A stretch of DNA of 64,000 bases from Xylophilus sp. GOD-11R (GCF_033546935.1 NZ_CP137854.1:2108001-2172000), one strand, 5' to 3'. Counted from the first letter of the stretch, positions 7,851 through 16,920 are shown. Translations and numbers: made by a program. Notes: a model not told the origin generated them from the letters alone.

Positions 7851-9251
7851 TCAGGCGGATTCGGCGGTGGCCGAGGCTTGCACCGTTTGCGCCAGCACGT
7901 GTTCGATGGCGCCGCGCAGCCGCTCGATCAGCACGTCGACGTCGGCCTCGGTGTAGTTGAGCGAGGGCGCGAAACCCAGGATGTCGTCGCCGAAGGCGCG
8001 GAACACCAGGCCGCGTTCGAGCGCCTCTTCGAGCACGCGCTGGCCGAAGCGCAGCGCGGGCTCCGGCCGGGCCTTGCTGGCCTTGTCGGCCACCAGTTCG
8101 ACGGCGCCCAGCAGGCCGCGTACCCGCACCTCGCCGACGCAAGGCAGCGCTTCGAGTTCCTTCAGGCGTTGCTCGAAATAGCGGCCCACCTTCTGGCCGT
8201 TGGCCAGCAGGCCGCCGTCGAGATAGAGGTCGAGTACCGCGTTGGCCACGGCCGCGCTTACCGGGTGGCCAGCGTAGGTGCTGCCGTGGCCGAAAGGCGT
8301 GCCGTCGGCGCCGGCGGCCGCAATGGCCTGGTAGATCTTCTCGGTAACCATCGTGGCGCTCATGGCGGCGTAGCCGGCGGTCAGCCCCTTGGCCATGGTC
8401 ATGAGGTCGGGCGTGACGCCTTCGCCGCCGCAGGCGAACAGCGGGCCGGTGCGGCCGAAGCCGGTGATGACCTCGTCGACGATCAGCAGGATGTCCAGCC
8501 GGTCGCAGGCTTCGCGCATGGCCTTCAGGAAGCCCGGCGGGGGAATCACCACGCCGCCCGAACCCTGGATGGGTTCGCAGATGAAGGCGGCGACGTTGCC
8601 GGCGCCCAGCTGGGCCACCTTGGCCTCCAGTGCGGCCACGGTGGCGCGCAGCACGGCGGCTTCGTCGGGGCCGCTTTCGTGGCGATAGGCGTAGGGCGAT
8701 GGCAGGTGGTGCTGCTCGGCGCCGGGCACGTCGAAGAAGCGGTGGAACACCGGCAGGGCGGTGAGCCCGCTGCCGGTGGCGGTGCTGCCGTGGTAGCCGC
8801 GCTGCAGGGCGATGAAATGCTTCTTGGACGGCTGGCCGATGGCGTTGAAGTAGTAGCGCACCGTGCGGATGGCGGTGTCGACCGCGTCCGAGCCGCTTTG
8901 GCCGAACATCACGCGGGTCAGGCCCTCGGGCGCCAGCTCCACCAGCCGCCCGGCCAGCCGGATCGCCGGCTCGCTGGCGAAGTGGAAATAGCCGGTGGCG
9001 TAGGGCAGGCGCGCCATCTGCTCCTGGGCCGCACGCACCACCGACTGCTGACCGTAGCCCACGTTGACGCACCACAGGCCGGAGAAGGCGTCCTGTACCC
9101 GCTTGCCGTCCATGTCGGTGAGGTGGATGCCGTCGGCGCTGGCCCAGATGCGGGCGCCGCGCTGCTCGTGCTGCACGAGGGGCGCGACCGGGTGGATCCA
9201 GTGGGCGCGGTCGGTGGCCAGAAGCTCGGCCTGCTTGCTGTCGATGCTCAT
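7851..9251 (-). CDS. Class III (omega) aminotransferase, PLP-dependent
   Basis: 466 residues. It shows the aminotransferase class III pattern: WCVNVGYGQQSV near the N terminus, MFGQSGSDAVDTAIR for phosphate binding, LLIVDEVITGFGRTG with the PLP-contacting aspartate, and the PLP lysine in MTMAKGLTAGYAAM. Enzymes of this branch move the amino group of beta-alanine, taurine, putrescine-like amines or omega-amino acids to pyruvate. It is followed by the HAD gene and preceded by the csaA-like gene on the same strand. The substrate is open. Confidence 0.92.
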   Translation of the reverse strand: MSIDSKQAELLATDRAHWIHPVAPLVQHEQRGARIWASADGIHLTDMDGKRVQDAFSGLWCVNVGYGQQSVVRAAQEQMARLPYATGYFHFASEPAIRLAGRLVELAPEGLTRVMFGQSGSDAVDTAIRTVRYYFNAIGQPSKKHFIALQRGYHGSTATGSGLTALPVFHRFFDVPGAEQHHLPSPYAYRHESGPDEAAVLRATVAALEAKVAQLGAGNVAAFICEPIQGSGGVVIPPPGFLKAMREACDRLDILLIVDEVITGFGRTGPLFACGGEGVTPDLMTMAKGLTAGYAAMSATMVTEKIYQAIAAAGADGTPFGHGSTYAGHPVSAAVANAVLDLYLDGGLLANGQKVGRYFEQRLKELEALPCVGEVRVRGLLGAVELVADKASKARPEPALRFGQRVLEEALERGLVFRAFGDDILGFAPSLNYTEADVDVLIERLRGAIEHVLAQTVQASATAESA

Positions 9252-9272
9252 CTCGGGTCCTTCGGTTGCGGG

Positions 9273-9605
9273 TCAGAAAAGATCGGCGCCCAGCGGCACT
9301 TCGCGCTCGGGGCCGACGAGGATGGGAGCGCCGTCGGCGCCACGGGCGCCTACCACCAGCACCTGCGCCTCGTAGCCGCCGATGCGCATCGCGCCGAGGT
9401 TCATGGCGCACACGACCTGCCGGCCGATCAGCGATTCGGGCGTGTAGAGCGCGGTGTACTGGCCGCTGGACTGCCGGGTGCCGATCTCGCCGAAGTCGAT
9501 GACCAGCTTGTAGGCCGGCGTGCGGGCCTTGGTGTTGAGCGTGGCCTGCGCGATGCGGCCGACGCGCAGGTCGAGTCTCGCGAAGGCCTGGGGATCGATG
9601 TCCAT
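9273..9605 (-). CDS. csaA: CsaA-like tRNA-binding domain protein
   Basis: 110 residues forming a single OB-fold tRNA-binding domain like that of CsaA and of the Arc1/MetRS-beta C terminus. LDLRVGRIAQA opens it, and the QVVCAMNLGAMRIGGYEAQVLV segment is the conserved strand pair. Known CsaA proteins bind tRNA or act as chaperones in protein export. It is likely the first gene of the run with the aminotransferase and HAD genes; a functional link to these is not evident. Confidence 0.85.
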   Translation of the reverse strand: MDIDPQAFARLDLRVGRIAQATLNTKARTPAYKLVIDFGEIGTRQSSGQYTALYTPESLIGRQVVCAMNLGAMRIGGYEAQVLVVGARGADGAPILVGPEREVPLGADLF

Positions 9606-9729
9606 GGAAGTCTCGTCGGGTCGGAACAGGGCTTCAGCTTAAGAGCTGGGTGCCCTCGGGAATACCTGGGAAAAGTAGATTTCTGTGGCAGAGTCTTCCT
9701 ATGTTTAACAGGTGCTCGAACGCCCCCGC

Positions 9730-11295
9730 ATGAACCTCCTGAACGCGATGAAGCTCGACCCGCTGGCCGGCGGCCAGGTGGTCGCGGGCGCCAAGGGTCT
9801 CGACCGCGAAATCGCCTGGGTGCAGGTGGTGGACCATCCGGACATCGATACCTGGGTCGACGCGGGCCACCTGCTGCTGAGCACCGGCTACAACTGGCCG
9901 CGCAAGGGTCGCAAGGCGGCGGCCATCGTCGAGCGGCTCGCGGCCAAGGGGGTGTGCGGCGTGGTGATGGCGGTGCCGCATTTCGTCGACCACTTTCCCA
10001 GGGAAAGTCTGGAGGCGGCCACGCGGCTGGGATTTCCGCTGATAGAAGTGCCGTGGGACGTGCCCTTCAGTGCCATCACCCAGTCGGTGCTGCGGGCCTT
10101 GCTCGACACGCAGGCCGAGGCGCTGCGGCGCTCGGAGCGCATCCACCGCGAACTCACCGAGGCCGCGGTCGCGGCCGACGGGCTGCAGGAGGTGGCCACG
10201 GTGCTGGGCAGCGTGCTGGGGCGCGATGTGGCGATCGTCTCGGCCGAGGGGGTGGACCTGGCCGGCTTCGCCGCCGACGGCGTGCCGCCGGCCGGCTGGT
10301 ACGAGCGGCTGAAGGCGCGCGGCGCGCTGCGCGCCATCGACGCCGGCACCCGTGCCGTGCGCTGGCGGCCCCGGCCGTCGCGGCTGACGACCACGGTGCC
10401 CGGCGTGGTCGGCCAGGCGGTCCGCATCCGCCACGAGATCGCCGGCTATGTGCTGGTGGCCGATGGCGCGGAGCCGGCGACCGAACTGGATCTGAGGGCG
10501 ATCGAGCAGGCCGGCACCGTCGCGGCACTGCAGCTGTCGCACCAGCGGGCGCTGGCCATGCAGGAGGCGCGCATGGGTTTCGCGCTGGTCGCCTCGCTGA
10601 TCGAAGGCAGCTTCGACGAAAAGCCCGGCAGCTTCGAGCGCGCGGCGCTGATGGGCTGGGAGCGCCAGCGGCGCTACCGGCTCGCCACGGTGCTGCTGGA
10701 CGAGCCCAATCCGCTGACCAGCGAGGGCTTCGCGCGGCGCGAGGTGTTGGCTTCGCAGATTCGCGCCGAGCTCGCGCGCCTGGCCGAGCCGGTGCTGATG
10801 AGCCTGGTGTCCAACCAGATCCATCTGCTGTTGCCTGAAAAGGTGCGGCCGGAGTCGCTGTGGGCCAATCTGGCGCACGGGCGCTCCGCGATGGGGATCA
10901 GCGAGCTGCACCGGGGCGTGGCCGGCATGCGGGCGGCCGGGCTGGAGGTGGAGCAGATCGTGCCGCACCTGCTGCCCGGGCGGGTGCAGGGCTTCGACGA
11001 GATCCTGTTTCCGCGCGTGCTGGCCGGTGATGCGGCGGCGAGGGCGACCTTCGTGGCCCGGGTGTTCGAACCGCTCGAAGGCCGCAAGGGCTCGCCGCTG
11101 ATGGACACCGCCATCGCGCTGGCCGAGGAGGGCTTTCACCTCGAGCGCGCGGCGCAGCGGCTCGAGGTGCATATCAGCACGCTGCGCTCGCGGCTGGCGC
11201 GATTGTCGGAAGCCACGAGCCTGGACATGGCGACGGTGGAGGGGCGCTTTCGCCTGCAGGTGGCGGTGCGGCTGTGGATGCTGGAGCAGGCCTGA
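9730..11295 (+). CDS. PucR-family transcriptional regulator
   Basis: 521 residues from the ATG at 9730; a GTG 18 bases earlier is an alternative. The N-terminal PucR domain (about residues 1-120) reads DREIAWVQVVDHPDIDTWV. A middle region of GAF-like character and the C-terminal PucR HTH (ALAEEGFHLERAAQRLEVHI) follow. The family's best-known member activates purine catabolism in Bacillus, and others control amino-acid or polyamine use. Its nearest transport and enzyme genes are the amidohydrolase and Liv-type importer from 11988 onward, which it may control. Confidence 0.9.
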   Translation: MNLLNAMKLDPLAGGQVVAGAKGLDREIAWVQVVDHPDIDTWVDAGHLLLSTGYNWPRKGRKAAAIVERLAAKGVCGVVMAVPHFVDHFPRESLEAATRLGFPLIEVPWDVPFSAITQSVLRALLDTQAEALRRSERIHRELTEAAVAADGLQEVATVLGSVLGRDVAIVSAEGVDLAGFAADGVPPAGWYERLKARGALRAIDAGTRAVRWRPRPSRLTTTVPGVVGQAVRIRHEIAGYVLVADGAEPATELDLRAIEQAGTVAALQLSHQRALAMQEARMGFALVASLIEGSFDEKPGSFERAALMGWERQRRYRLATVLLDEPNPLTSEGFARREVLASQIRAELARLAEPVLMSLVSNQIHLLLPEKVRPESLWANLAHGRSAMGISELHRGVAGMRAAGLEVEQIVPHLLPGRVQGFDEILFPRVLAGDAAARATFVARVFEPLEGRKGSPLMDTAIALAEEGFHLERAAQRLEVHISTLRSRLARLSEATSLDMATVEGRFRLQVAVRLWMLEQA

Positions 11296-11307
11296 GCAGG
11301 CTCAGGC
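11290..11307. terminator. Inverted repeat at the convergent ends of the pucR-like and luxR-like genes
   Basis: GCCTGAG (11290-11296), loop CAGG, CTCAGGC (11301-11307): a perfect 7-base stem containing the stop codons of both convergent genes. There is no T tract; it is a possible bidirectional terminator. Confidence 0.4.
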
Positions 11308-11883
11308 GCTGATCAGCTTCTGCACCAGCGCGGGCGTGCTGGTCACGTTGTACTTGCGCAGCAGCCGGGTCTTGTAGATGTCGACCGTGCGCGGGCTGAT
11401 GCCCAGCGACAGGGCGACTTCCTTGCCGGTCTTGCCTTCGATGAGCAGGGCTGCGATGTCGCGCTCGCGCGGTGTGAGCGAGCCGCGCAGCACCGAGTTG
11501 ACCTTGCGTTTCATCGACAGGTCGGTAAAGGCCCAGAGCGTGTCGGCGTGGGGGTCGTCGGGCGTGTAGGTGAAGCCGCTGACGTGTACCCAGAACAGCT
11601 CGCCGTCGAGCCGCTTCATCACGCGGTCGTCGGAAAAGGTGAGGTGCCGCGCCAGCGTGGGCGCGATGCGCCTGGCCGTTTGCTCGTAACGGCTCAGGTC
11701 CGGATAGAGCCGCTCGAAGGTGGTGTCGACCAGCTCTTCCACCGTTCCCCGGAACATCTCGGCGAAGGCCTTGTTGCAGTCGACGATGACCCGGTAATGG
11801 GCGATGGCCTGGCCCACGGGCGCATCTTGAAACGCTCGGCGGTAGTCGAGCCGGTGGTCGGGCCCGGATTTTGCGTTGGCCAT
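11302..11883 (-). CDS. PAS-LuxR transcriptional regulator
   Basis: 193 residues. An N-terminal PAS sensor domain (about 12-125) contains VDCNKAFAEMFRGTVEELV and LFWVHVSGFTYTP. The C-terminal LuxR/GerE HTH (about 132-193) contains LTPRERDIAALLIEGKTGKE and ISPRTVDIYKTRLLRKY. No receiver domain is present, so it is a one-component sensor that reads a ligand directly rather than a phosphorelay output. It is divergent from the amidohydrolase-importer operon and shares a 104-base intergenic region with two inverted repeats, so it is the most likely regulator of that operon. Confidence 0.9.
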   Translation of the reverse strand: MANAKSGPDHRLDYRRAFQDAPVGQAIAHYRVIVDCNKAFAEMFRGTVEELVDTTFERLYPDLSRYEQTARRIAPTLARHLTFSDDRVMKRLDGELFWVHVSGFTYTPDDPHADTLWAFTDLSMKRKVNSVLRGSLTPRERDIAALLIEGKTGKEVALSLGISPRTVDIYKTRLLRKYNVTSTPALVQKLISA

Positions 11884-11914
11884 GTCTGTTGCCTCTTTCG
11901 GGGTTGGACCTGCT

Positions 11915-11931
11915 TAGGTGTTCAGCACCTA
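11915..11931. promoter_or_regulatory. Inverted repeat in the luxR/amidohydrolase intergenic region
   Basis: TAGGTG (11915-11920), five bases, CACCTA (11926-11931): perfect 6-base arms, about 30 bases upstream of the PAS-LuxR start. Candidate regulator-binding site. Confidence 0.4.
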
Positions 11932-11945
11932 TTGTAGTAGGAGTA

Positions 11946-11964
11946 TACGAGTCATAGACTCGTA
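11946..11964. promoter_or_regulatory. Inverted repeat upstream of the amidohydrolase operon
   Basis: TACGAGTC (11946-11953), ATA, GACTCGTA (11957-11964): perfect 8-base arms with a 3-base spacer, ending 23 bases before the ATG at 11988. Typical operator geometry; the divergent PAS-LuxR protein is the obvious candidate. Confidence 0.55.
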
Positions 11965-11987
11965 ACGTAGTAAGTGTTGGAGTCGTG

Positions 11988-13253
11988 ATGTCCGTTTACG
12001 TATTTCGCCATGCCGACGTGCTCGACCTGGACGCCGGATCGTTGGTCCGCAACGTCGATGTGGTCGTCGGGAACGAGTCCATCGTGTCCATGGGCCAGGG
12101 CCTGCCGGTACCGGCCGATGCCCAAGGCGTCTACGACGCCACCGGGCTCACGCTGATGCCCGGGCTGATCGACTGCCATGTGCATGCCACGGCGTCCACG
12201 GTCAACCTCGGCGTGTCGGCCAAGATGCCCAACGCGCTGTCGGTGATACGGGCGCTGCCCATCTTGAAGGGCATGCTGTCGCGCGGCTTCACCAGCGTGC
12301 GTGACGCGGGCGGCAGCGATTGGGCGCTGTCCTCCGCATCGAAGGACTGGCTGATCGATGCTCCGCGCATCTTTCCCTCGGGCAAGGCGCTGTCGCAGAC
12401 CGGCGGCCACGGCGACTTTCGCCAGCGCGGCGATCAGCTCGAAGCCTGTTCCTGCTCCTACCGTATCGGCGATATCGGCCGTGTGGTCGACGGCGTGGAC
12501 GAGGTGCGCCGTGCCGCGCGCGACGAGCTGACGCGGGGTGCCACCCAGATCAAAGTGATGGCCAGCGGCGGCGTGACCTCGCCCAACGACCCGATCGGCA
12601 ACACCGGTTACTCGATGGACGAGCTCAAGGCCATCGTGGCCGAGGCAGAAGCCTGGCAGACCTATGTGATGGCCCATGCCTACACGCCGCGTGCCATTCG
12701 CCGAGCGGTGGAGGCGGGCGTGCGCACCATCGAGCACGGCAACCTGATCGACGAGGAAACCGCGCAGCTGCTGCGCGAGAAGAACGTGTTCGTGGTGCCC
12801 ACGCTGATCACCTTCGACATGCTGGCGGTGGAGGGCGAGAAGTTCGGCCTGCCGCCGGAGTCCATCGCCAAGGTGGACGATGTGCGGCTGCAGGGGCGCG
12901 CCGCCATCGCCATGCTGCACCGCGTGGGCGTGAAGATGGGTTTCGGCAGCGACCTGCTGGGCGAATCGCATCGGCACCAGAGCGCCGAGCTGCAAGTGCG
13001 CGCGGAGATCGTGGGCAACCTCGAATCCATCCGCAGCGCGACCACCGTGGCCGCCGAGATCCTGATGCGCGCCGGCCAGCTCGGCGTGATCCGGCCCGGT
13101 GCCACCGCCGACATCCTGCTGGTGCGCGGCAACCCGCTGGAGGACATCGGCGTGCTCACCGGCCAGGGGGAAGGACTGGCCGCGATCATGAAGGACGGCC
13201 GCTTTTTCAAGAACGAGCTGATCCAGCTCGCCGGCGTGGCCGTGGCGAGCTGA
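11988..13253 (+). CDS. Metal-dependent amidohydrolase family protein
   Basis: 421 residues from the ATG at 11988 (GGAG five bases before; the GTG at 11985 is less likely). It has the amidohydrolase TIM-barrel metal site: GLIDCHVHAT (HxH) near residue 60, the lysine in IKVMASGGVTSPNDP, histidines in VMAHAYTPRAI and IEHGNLIDEE, and the aspartate in FGSDLLG. The KVMASGGV signature is typical of the Xaa-Pro dipeptidase/imidazolonepropionase-like branch that cleaves N-acyl or dipeptide amides. It leads an operon with five Liv-type importer genes, so the importer probably brings in an amide or peptide that this enzyme hydrolyses in the cytoplasm. Confidence 0.9.
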   Translation: MSVYVFRHADVLDLDAGSLVRNVDVVVGNESIVSMGQGLPVPADAQGVYDATGLTLMPGLIDCHVHATASTVNLGVSAKMPNALSVIRALPILKGMLSRGFTSVRDAGGSDWALSSASKDWLIDAPRIFPSGKALSQTGGHGDFRQRGDQLEACSCSYRIGDIGRVVDGVDEVRRAARDELTRGATQIKVMASGGVTSPNDPIGNTGYSMDELKAIVAEAEAWQTYVMAHAYTPRAIRRAVEAGVRTIEHGNLIDEETAQLLREKNVFVVPTLITFDMLAVEGEKFGLPPESIAKVDDVRLQGRAAIAMLHRVGVKMGFGSDLLGESHRHQSAELQVRAEIVGNLESIRSATTVAAEILMRAGQLGVIRPGATADILLVRGNPLEDIGVLTGQGEGLAAIMKDGRFFKNELIQLAGVAVAS

Positions 13254-13255
13254 GC

Positions 13256-14020
13256 ATGGACGCGATCCTGGAGATCCGCGACGTGCGGGCCACCTTCGGC
13301 GGCCTGCATGCACTCGATGGCGCCACCTTCTCGGTGACGCGTGGCAAGACCACCGGCCTCATCGGCCCCAACGGCGCGGGCAAGACGACGCTGTTCAACG
13401 CCATCACCGGCCTGCTGCCGCAGGCGCGCGGCCAGGTGCGTTTCGACGGTGCGGACATCGGCGGGCTTCGGCCGGAGAAGATCACCGCCAAGGGCCTGAT
13501 CCGGACCTTCCAGCTGGCACGCGGCTGTCCGCGCATGACGGTGTTCGAGCACCTCATGCTCTACGGCCAGCAGCAGCCGGGCGAAGGCTTCTGGGCCGGC
13601 TTGCTGGGCGGCCCGGTGGTGAAGGCGCGCGAACAGGACCTGCGTGAAAAGGCCTGGGCGATGGCGCGCCGGCTCAAGCTCGACCACGTGCTCGACAACC
13701 TGGTGCCGGCCTTGTCCGGCGGTCAGAAGAAGCTGCTGGAGATCGGCCGCGCGCTGCTGGCGCAGCCGCGCATGATCCTGCTCGACGAGCCGATGGCCGG
13801 CGTCAACCCCACGCTGGTCGGCCAGATCGCCGAGCAGCTGGAGGCGGTGCGCGACGAAGGCATCACGGTGCTGATCATCGAACACGACATGTCGCTGATT
13901 CGCCGGCTGAGCGACGAGGTCATCGTGATGGCCGAGGGCAAATACCTGGTGCACGGCAGCTTCGAGTGCGTGACCTCGGACGCCCGGGTGCAGAGCTCCT
14001 ACCTCGGAAGGAGCCGCTGA
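13256..14020 (+). CDS. livG: Branched-chain amino acid-type ABC importer ATP-binding protein (LivG-like)
   Basis: 254 residues. The start at 13256 lies two bases after the amidohydrolase stop. Walker A GPNGAGKTT is near residue 42, ABC signature LSGGQKKLLEIGRAL, Walker B MILLDEPMAGVNP, and the H-loop in VLIIEHDMSL. The MAGVNP after Walker B and the long helical insert after FQLARGCPRM are LivG traits. It powers uptake together with the LivF-like ATPase and the two permeases downstream. Its TGA overlaps the next ATG. Confidence 0.93.
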   Translation: MDAILEIRDVRATFGGLHALDGATFSVTRGKTTGLIGPNGAGKTTLFNAITGLLPQARGQVRFDGADIGGLRPEKITAKGLIRTFQLARGCPRMTVFEHLMLYGQQQPGEGFWAGLLGGPVVKAREQDLREKAWAMARRLKLDHVLDNLVPALSGGQKKLLEIGRALLAQPRMILLDEPMAGVNPTLVGQIAEQLEAVRDEGITVLIIEHDMSLIRRLSDEVIVMAEGKYLVHGSFECVTSDARVQSSYLGRSR

Positions 14021-14739
14021 TGGCCACGCTGCGAATCGAAGGCATGCGCGGCGGCTACGCCACGGCCGAAGAAATCGTCAAGGGCATCGACCTCGAGGTG
14101 GCGGCGGGCGACCTCGCCGTGATCATCGGCCCCAATGGCGCGGGCAAGTCGACCTTTCTGAAACTGGTCGCGGGCCTGCTCAAGCCCAAGGCGGGATCGG
14201 TGACGCTCGACGGCCGGCCGCTGCCGGGCGGTGACGCGCAGGCGGTGTGCCAGGCGGGCATCAGCTTCGTGCCGCAGGAGCGCAATGTGTTCCAGAGCCT
14301 CACGGTGCGCGAGAACCTGGAGATGGGCGGCTACCTGGTGCGTCGCGGTCTGCGGTCGCGGGTGGACGCCCAGCTGGAGCGCTTTCCACTGCTCAAGGAC
14401 CGGCTCAAGGACAAGGCGGGCAATCTGTCCGGCGGCCAGCGCCAGGTGCTGGCCATGGCCATCGCACTGATCACCGAGCCTTCGGTGCTGCTGCTCGACG
14501 AGCCGACCGCCGGGCTGTCGCCGGCGGCGGCCGACGAAGTGTTCGACCTGATCCGCGACCTGACCGGCCAGGGGCTGGCGATTCTCATGGTCGAGCAGAA
14601 CGCCTTGCTCGGGCTGGAGTACGGCACCCGCGGCGTGGTGCTGGTGGCCGGCCGCAAGTTGCGCGACGAGAGTGCGCAGGGCCTGCTGGCCGACGACGAG
14701 GTGCGCCACCTGTTCCTGGGCGGTGCGGCCGCGCACTGA
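14020..14739 (+). CDS. livF: Branched-chain amino acid-type ABC importer ATP-binding protein (LivF-like)
   Basis: 239 residues. Its ATG overlaps the livG stop (TGATG), indicating translational coupling. Walker A GPNGAGKSTFL, a Q-loop in SFVPQERNVFQSLTV, signature LSGGQRQVLAMA, Walker B VLLLDEPTAGLSP and H-loop-like ILMVEQNALL are all present. LivF proteins pair with LivG as the two unequal ATPases of hydrophobic-amino-acid-type importers. Confidence 0.93.
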   Translation: MATLRIEGMRGGYATAEEIVKGIDLEVAAGDLAVIIGPNGAGKSTFLKLVAGLLKPKAGSVTLDGRPLPGGDAQAVCQAGISFVPQERNVFQSLTVRENLEMGGYLVRRGLRSRVDAQLERFPLLKDRLKDKAGNLSGGQRQVLAMAIALITEPSVLLLDEPTAGLSPAAADEVFDLIRDLTGQGLAILMVEQNALLGLEYGTRGVVLVAGRKLRDESAQGLLADDEVRHLFLGGAAAH

Positions 14740-14795
14740 GCGTTCTTGCCTTCTTCTTCCTTTTTCCTTCCACCCACTTCCCTGTCGAGGTCTCC

Positions 14796-16001
14796 ATGTT
14801 CAGCTTCCAACGTCGCAACGTCCTGCGCGCCGGCGCCGCCGCTTCCCTGGCCGGCCTGAGCCCCCTGGCTTTCAGCCAGGGCAAGGAGCCGATCCGCATC
14901 GGCATCCTGATTCCGCTGACCGGTGCGACCAGCCAGTTCGGCGCCACCATGAGCCTGGCGGCCAAGGCCGCTGCCGAGGAGATCAACGCGGCCGGCGGCG
15001 TGAACGGCCGCAAGGTCGAGGTGGTGATCGAGGACGACCAGAGCAATCCGGAAGCCGCGGTGCGCGCCGCGCGCAAGCTGATCGACATCGACAAGTGCGT
15101 GTCGATCGGCGGCTCCTACGCGTCGGCGGTGACCTCGGCCATCGCGCCGCTGTGCTGGGAAGGCAAGGTGGTGCTCGAGACCTCGTCGGGCGCCGACAGC
15201 ATCACCAGGCTGCCGCACCAGGGCTATGTGTTCCGCACCTCGCCCACCACCAGCCTGCAGGGCACGCGCGTGGGCGACTTCGCGGTGGAGCTGGGCGCCA
15301 AGCGCATGTTCTTCATGGGTCCGCAGGCACCGTTCGCGCAGTCCTATATCGACACCATCTCGGCCATCGTGGCCAAATCCGGCGGCACGGGCTCGGGCCT
15401 CATCTACGAAGACAAGAAGGCGAGCTACCGCTCCGAAGTGGACCAGGCGCTGCGCTTCAAGCCCGACGTGATCGTGTTCGGCGGCTACGTGCCCGACACC
15501 GCGGTGGTGCTGAAGGACCTCTACCGCGCGGGCTACGACGGCCGGCGCATCGGTCTGTCGTTCGGCGTGAACCAGAAGCTGATCGAGGCGGTGCCGGCCG
15601 AAGTCTGCGAAGGCACTTATTCGCTGGTGCCGTCGGCCGCCGAAGGCTCCAGCGCCTACAAGCGCCTGGTGGCCAAGCTCAAGGTGCCGGGGCTCGACAG
15701 CTACAGCTGCCAGGTCTACGACCACGTGGTGATGACCGCGCTGGCGCTGGCCTCCGCGCCGAACGCGGCGCCCAACGGCACCACGGTGCGCGACCACCTG
15801 CGCAACGTCACCCAGTCGGCGCAAGGCAAGCTGGTCGACAGCCCTGCCGACGGCCTGAAGGCGCTGGCCGCCGGCACGACCGTCAACTACGACGGCGCGA
15901 GCGGCCCGCTCGAGTTCGCCGACAACGGCGACGTGAAGGGTGTTTTCTTCCGCTACGAACAGGCCCAGAAGGGCGCGCTCGTGGTGACCAAGGTCGCCTG
16001 A
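14796..16001 (+). CDS. Periplasmic substrate-binding protein of a Liv-type ABC importer
   Basis: 401 residues. The N-terminal signal peptide contains a twin-arginine-like QRRNVLRAG and ends near LAFSQG at about residue 28. The mature part is a type I periplasmic binding fold: PIRIGILIPLTGATSQFG, AAAEEINAAGGVNGRKVEVV, and SIGGSYASAVTSAIAPL. It sits between the ATPase and permease genes of the same importer and would determine its specificity. The ligand is unknown; the amidohydrolase at the head of the operon suggests an amide, peptide or related compound. Confidence 0.92.
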   Translation: MFSFQRRNVLRAGAAASLAGLSPLAFSQGKEPIRIGILIPLTGATSQFGATMSLAAKAAAEEINAAGGVNGRKVEVVIEDDQSNPEAAVRAARKLIDIDKCVSIGGSYASAVTSAIAPLCWEGKVVLETSSGADSITRLPHQGYVFRTSPTTSLQGTRVGDFAVELGAKRMFFMGPQAPFAQSYIDTISAIVAKSGGTGSGLIYEDKKASYRSEVDQALRFKPDVIVFGGYVPDTAVVLKDLYRAGYDGRRIGLSFGVNQKLIEAVPAEVCEGTYSLVPSAAEGSSAYKRLVAKLKVPGLDSYSCQVYDHVVMTALALASAPNAAPNGTTVRDHLRNVTQSAQGKLVDSPADGLKALAAGTTVNYDGASGPLEFADNGDVKGVFFRYEQAQKGALVVTKVA

Positions 16002-16032
16002 TCCCGCGCAGCCGTCGAACAAAGGACTCGTG

Positions 16033-16920
16033 ATGCTCCTGGAACTGATCCAGCTCATCGTCAACGGCCTGGTGATGGGCGCGGTGATCGCGTTGCCGGC
16101 ACTGGGCCTGACCCTGATCTTCAGCGTGCTCGGCTTCATCAACTTCAGCATCGCGGCCCAGATGAGCATCGGCGCGTTCGCCGGCTGGCTGGTGAACACC
16201 CAGCTGCACTGGCCCCTGCTGCCGGTGTTGCTGGTGGCTTTCGTGGTGGCCGGGCTGATCGGCGTGGCCAGCGACCGCGTGGCCCTGGCGCCGATGCGCA
16301 AGCGGCCTTCGTCGCACATGGCGCTGATGGTCGCGATCGTGTCGATCGCGCTCAACCTGGCGCTGGAGAACGCGTTGCGCTTCGGCTTCGGCAGCGGGCT
16401 CAACAGCTTCGAGATGCCGATCGCGCGCGACGTGGTGATCGGCGAGATCCGCATCGGCCCGCAGCAGATGCACAACCTGGGCATCGCGCTGCTGGTGGCG
16501 GTGCTGCTGGCGGCGTTCTTCACGGTGACCCGTGTGGGCAAGGCGATGCGCGCGGTGGCCGACAACCCGGATCTCGCGCGGCTGAAGGGCATCGATCCGG
16601 CGAAGCTGTCCAACCTCGCGACCTTCATCGGCATGGGGCTGGCGGGCATCGGCGGCGCGTTGCTGGCGATCGACACCAGCGTCGATCCGTCGACCGGCGC
16701 GCGGCTGCTGCTGATCATCTTCTCGGCCAGCGTGGTCGGCGGGCTGACCAGCCTCGGCGGCGCGGTGCTGGGGGCGCTGCTGGTGGGCGTGGCGGCCGAG
16801 GTGTCGCTGCTGGCGATCGCGCCGGTGTACCAGTCGGCCGTGGCCTTCGTCGCCATCCTGGCGGTGCTTCTCATCCGGCCTTCGGGCCTTTTCGCCGGCA
16901 CGGCCGGGGTGCGCAAATGA
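16033..16920 (+). CDS. livH: Branched-chain amino acid-type ABC importer permease (LivH-like)
   Basis: 295 residues from the ATG at 16033, with AAAGGA just before; the GTG at 16030 is an alternative. Strongly hydrophobic with about eight membrane spans. The LivH motif region LGFINFSIAAQMSIGAFAG is near the N terminus, and GKAMRAVADNPDLARLKGID, the cytoplasmic loop that contacts the ATPases, is in the middle. Its stop overlaps the next start by four bases (ATGA). Confidence 0.92.
   Translation: MLLELIQLIVNGLVMGAVIALPALGLTLIFSVLGFINFSIAAQMSIGAFAGWLVNTQLHWPLLPVLLVAFVVAGLIGVASDRVALAPMRKRPSSHMALMVAIVSIALNLALENALRFGFGSGLNSFEMPIARDVVIGEIRIGPQQMHNLGIALLVAVLLAAFFTVTRVGKAMRAVADNPDLARLKGIDPAKLSNLATFIGMGLAGIGGALLAIDTSVDPSTGARLLLIIFSASVVGGLTSLGGAVLGALLVGVAAEVSLLAIAPVYQSAVAFVAILAVLLIRPSGLFAGTAGVRK

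Noticed and set aside
7878-10838. A 986-codon open frame on the plus strand across the aminotransferase and csaA genes and into the pucR-like gene
   Set aside because: It is antisense or out of frame to well-conserved genes, has alanine/glycine/arginine-rich composition without any domain, and reflects high GC with few stop codons. Similar long shadows at 14331-17759, 50484-52874 and 54054-56216 were rejected for the same reason.
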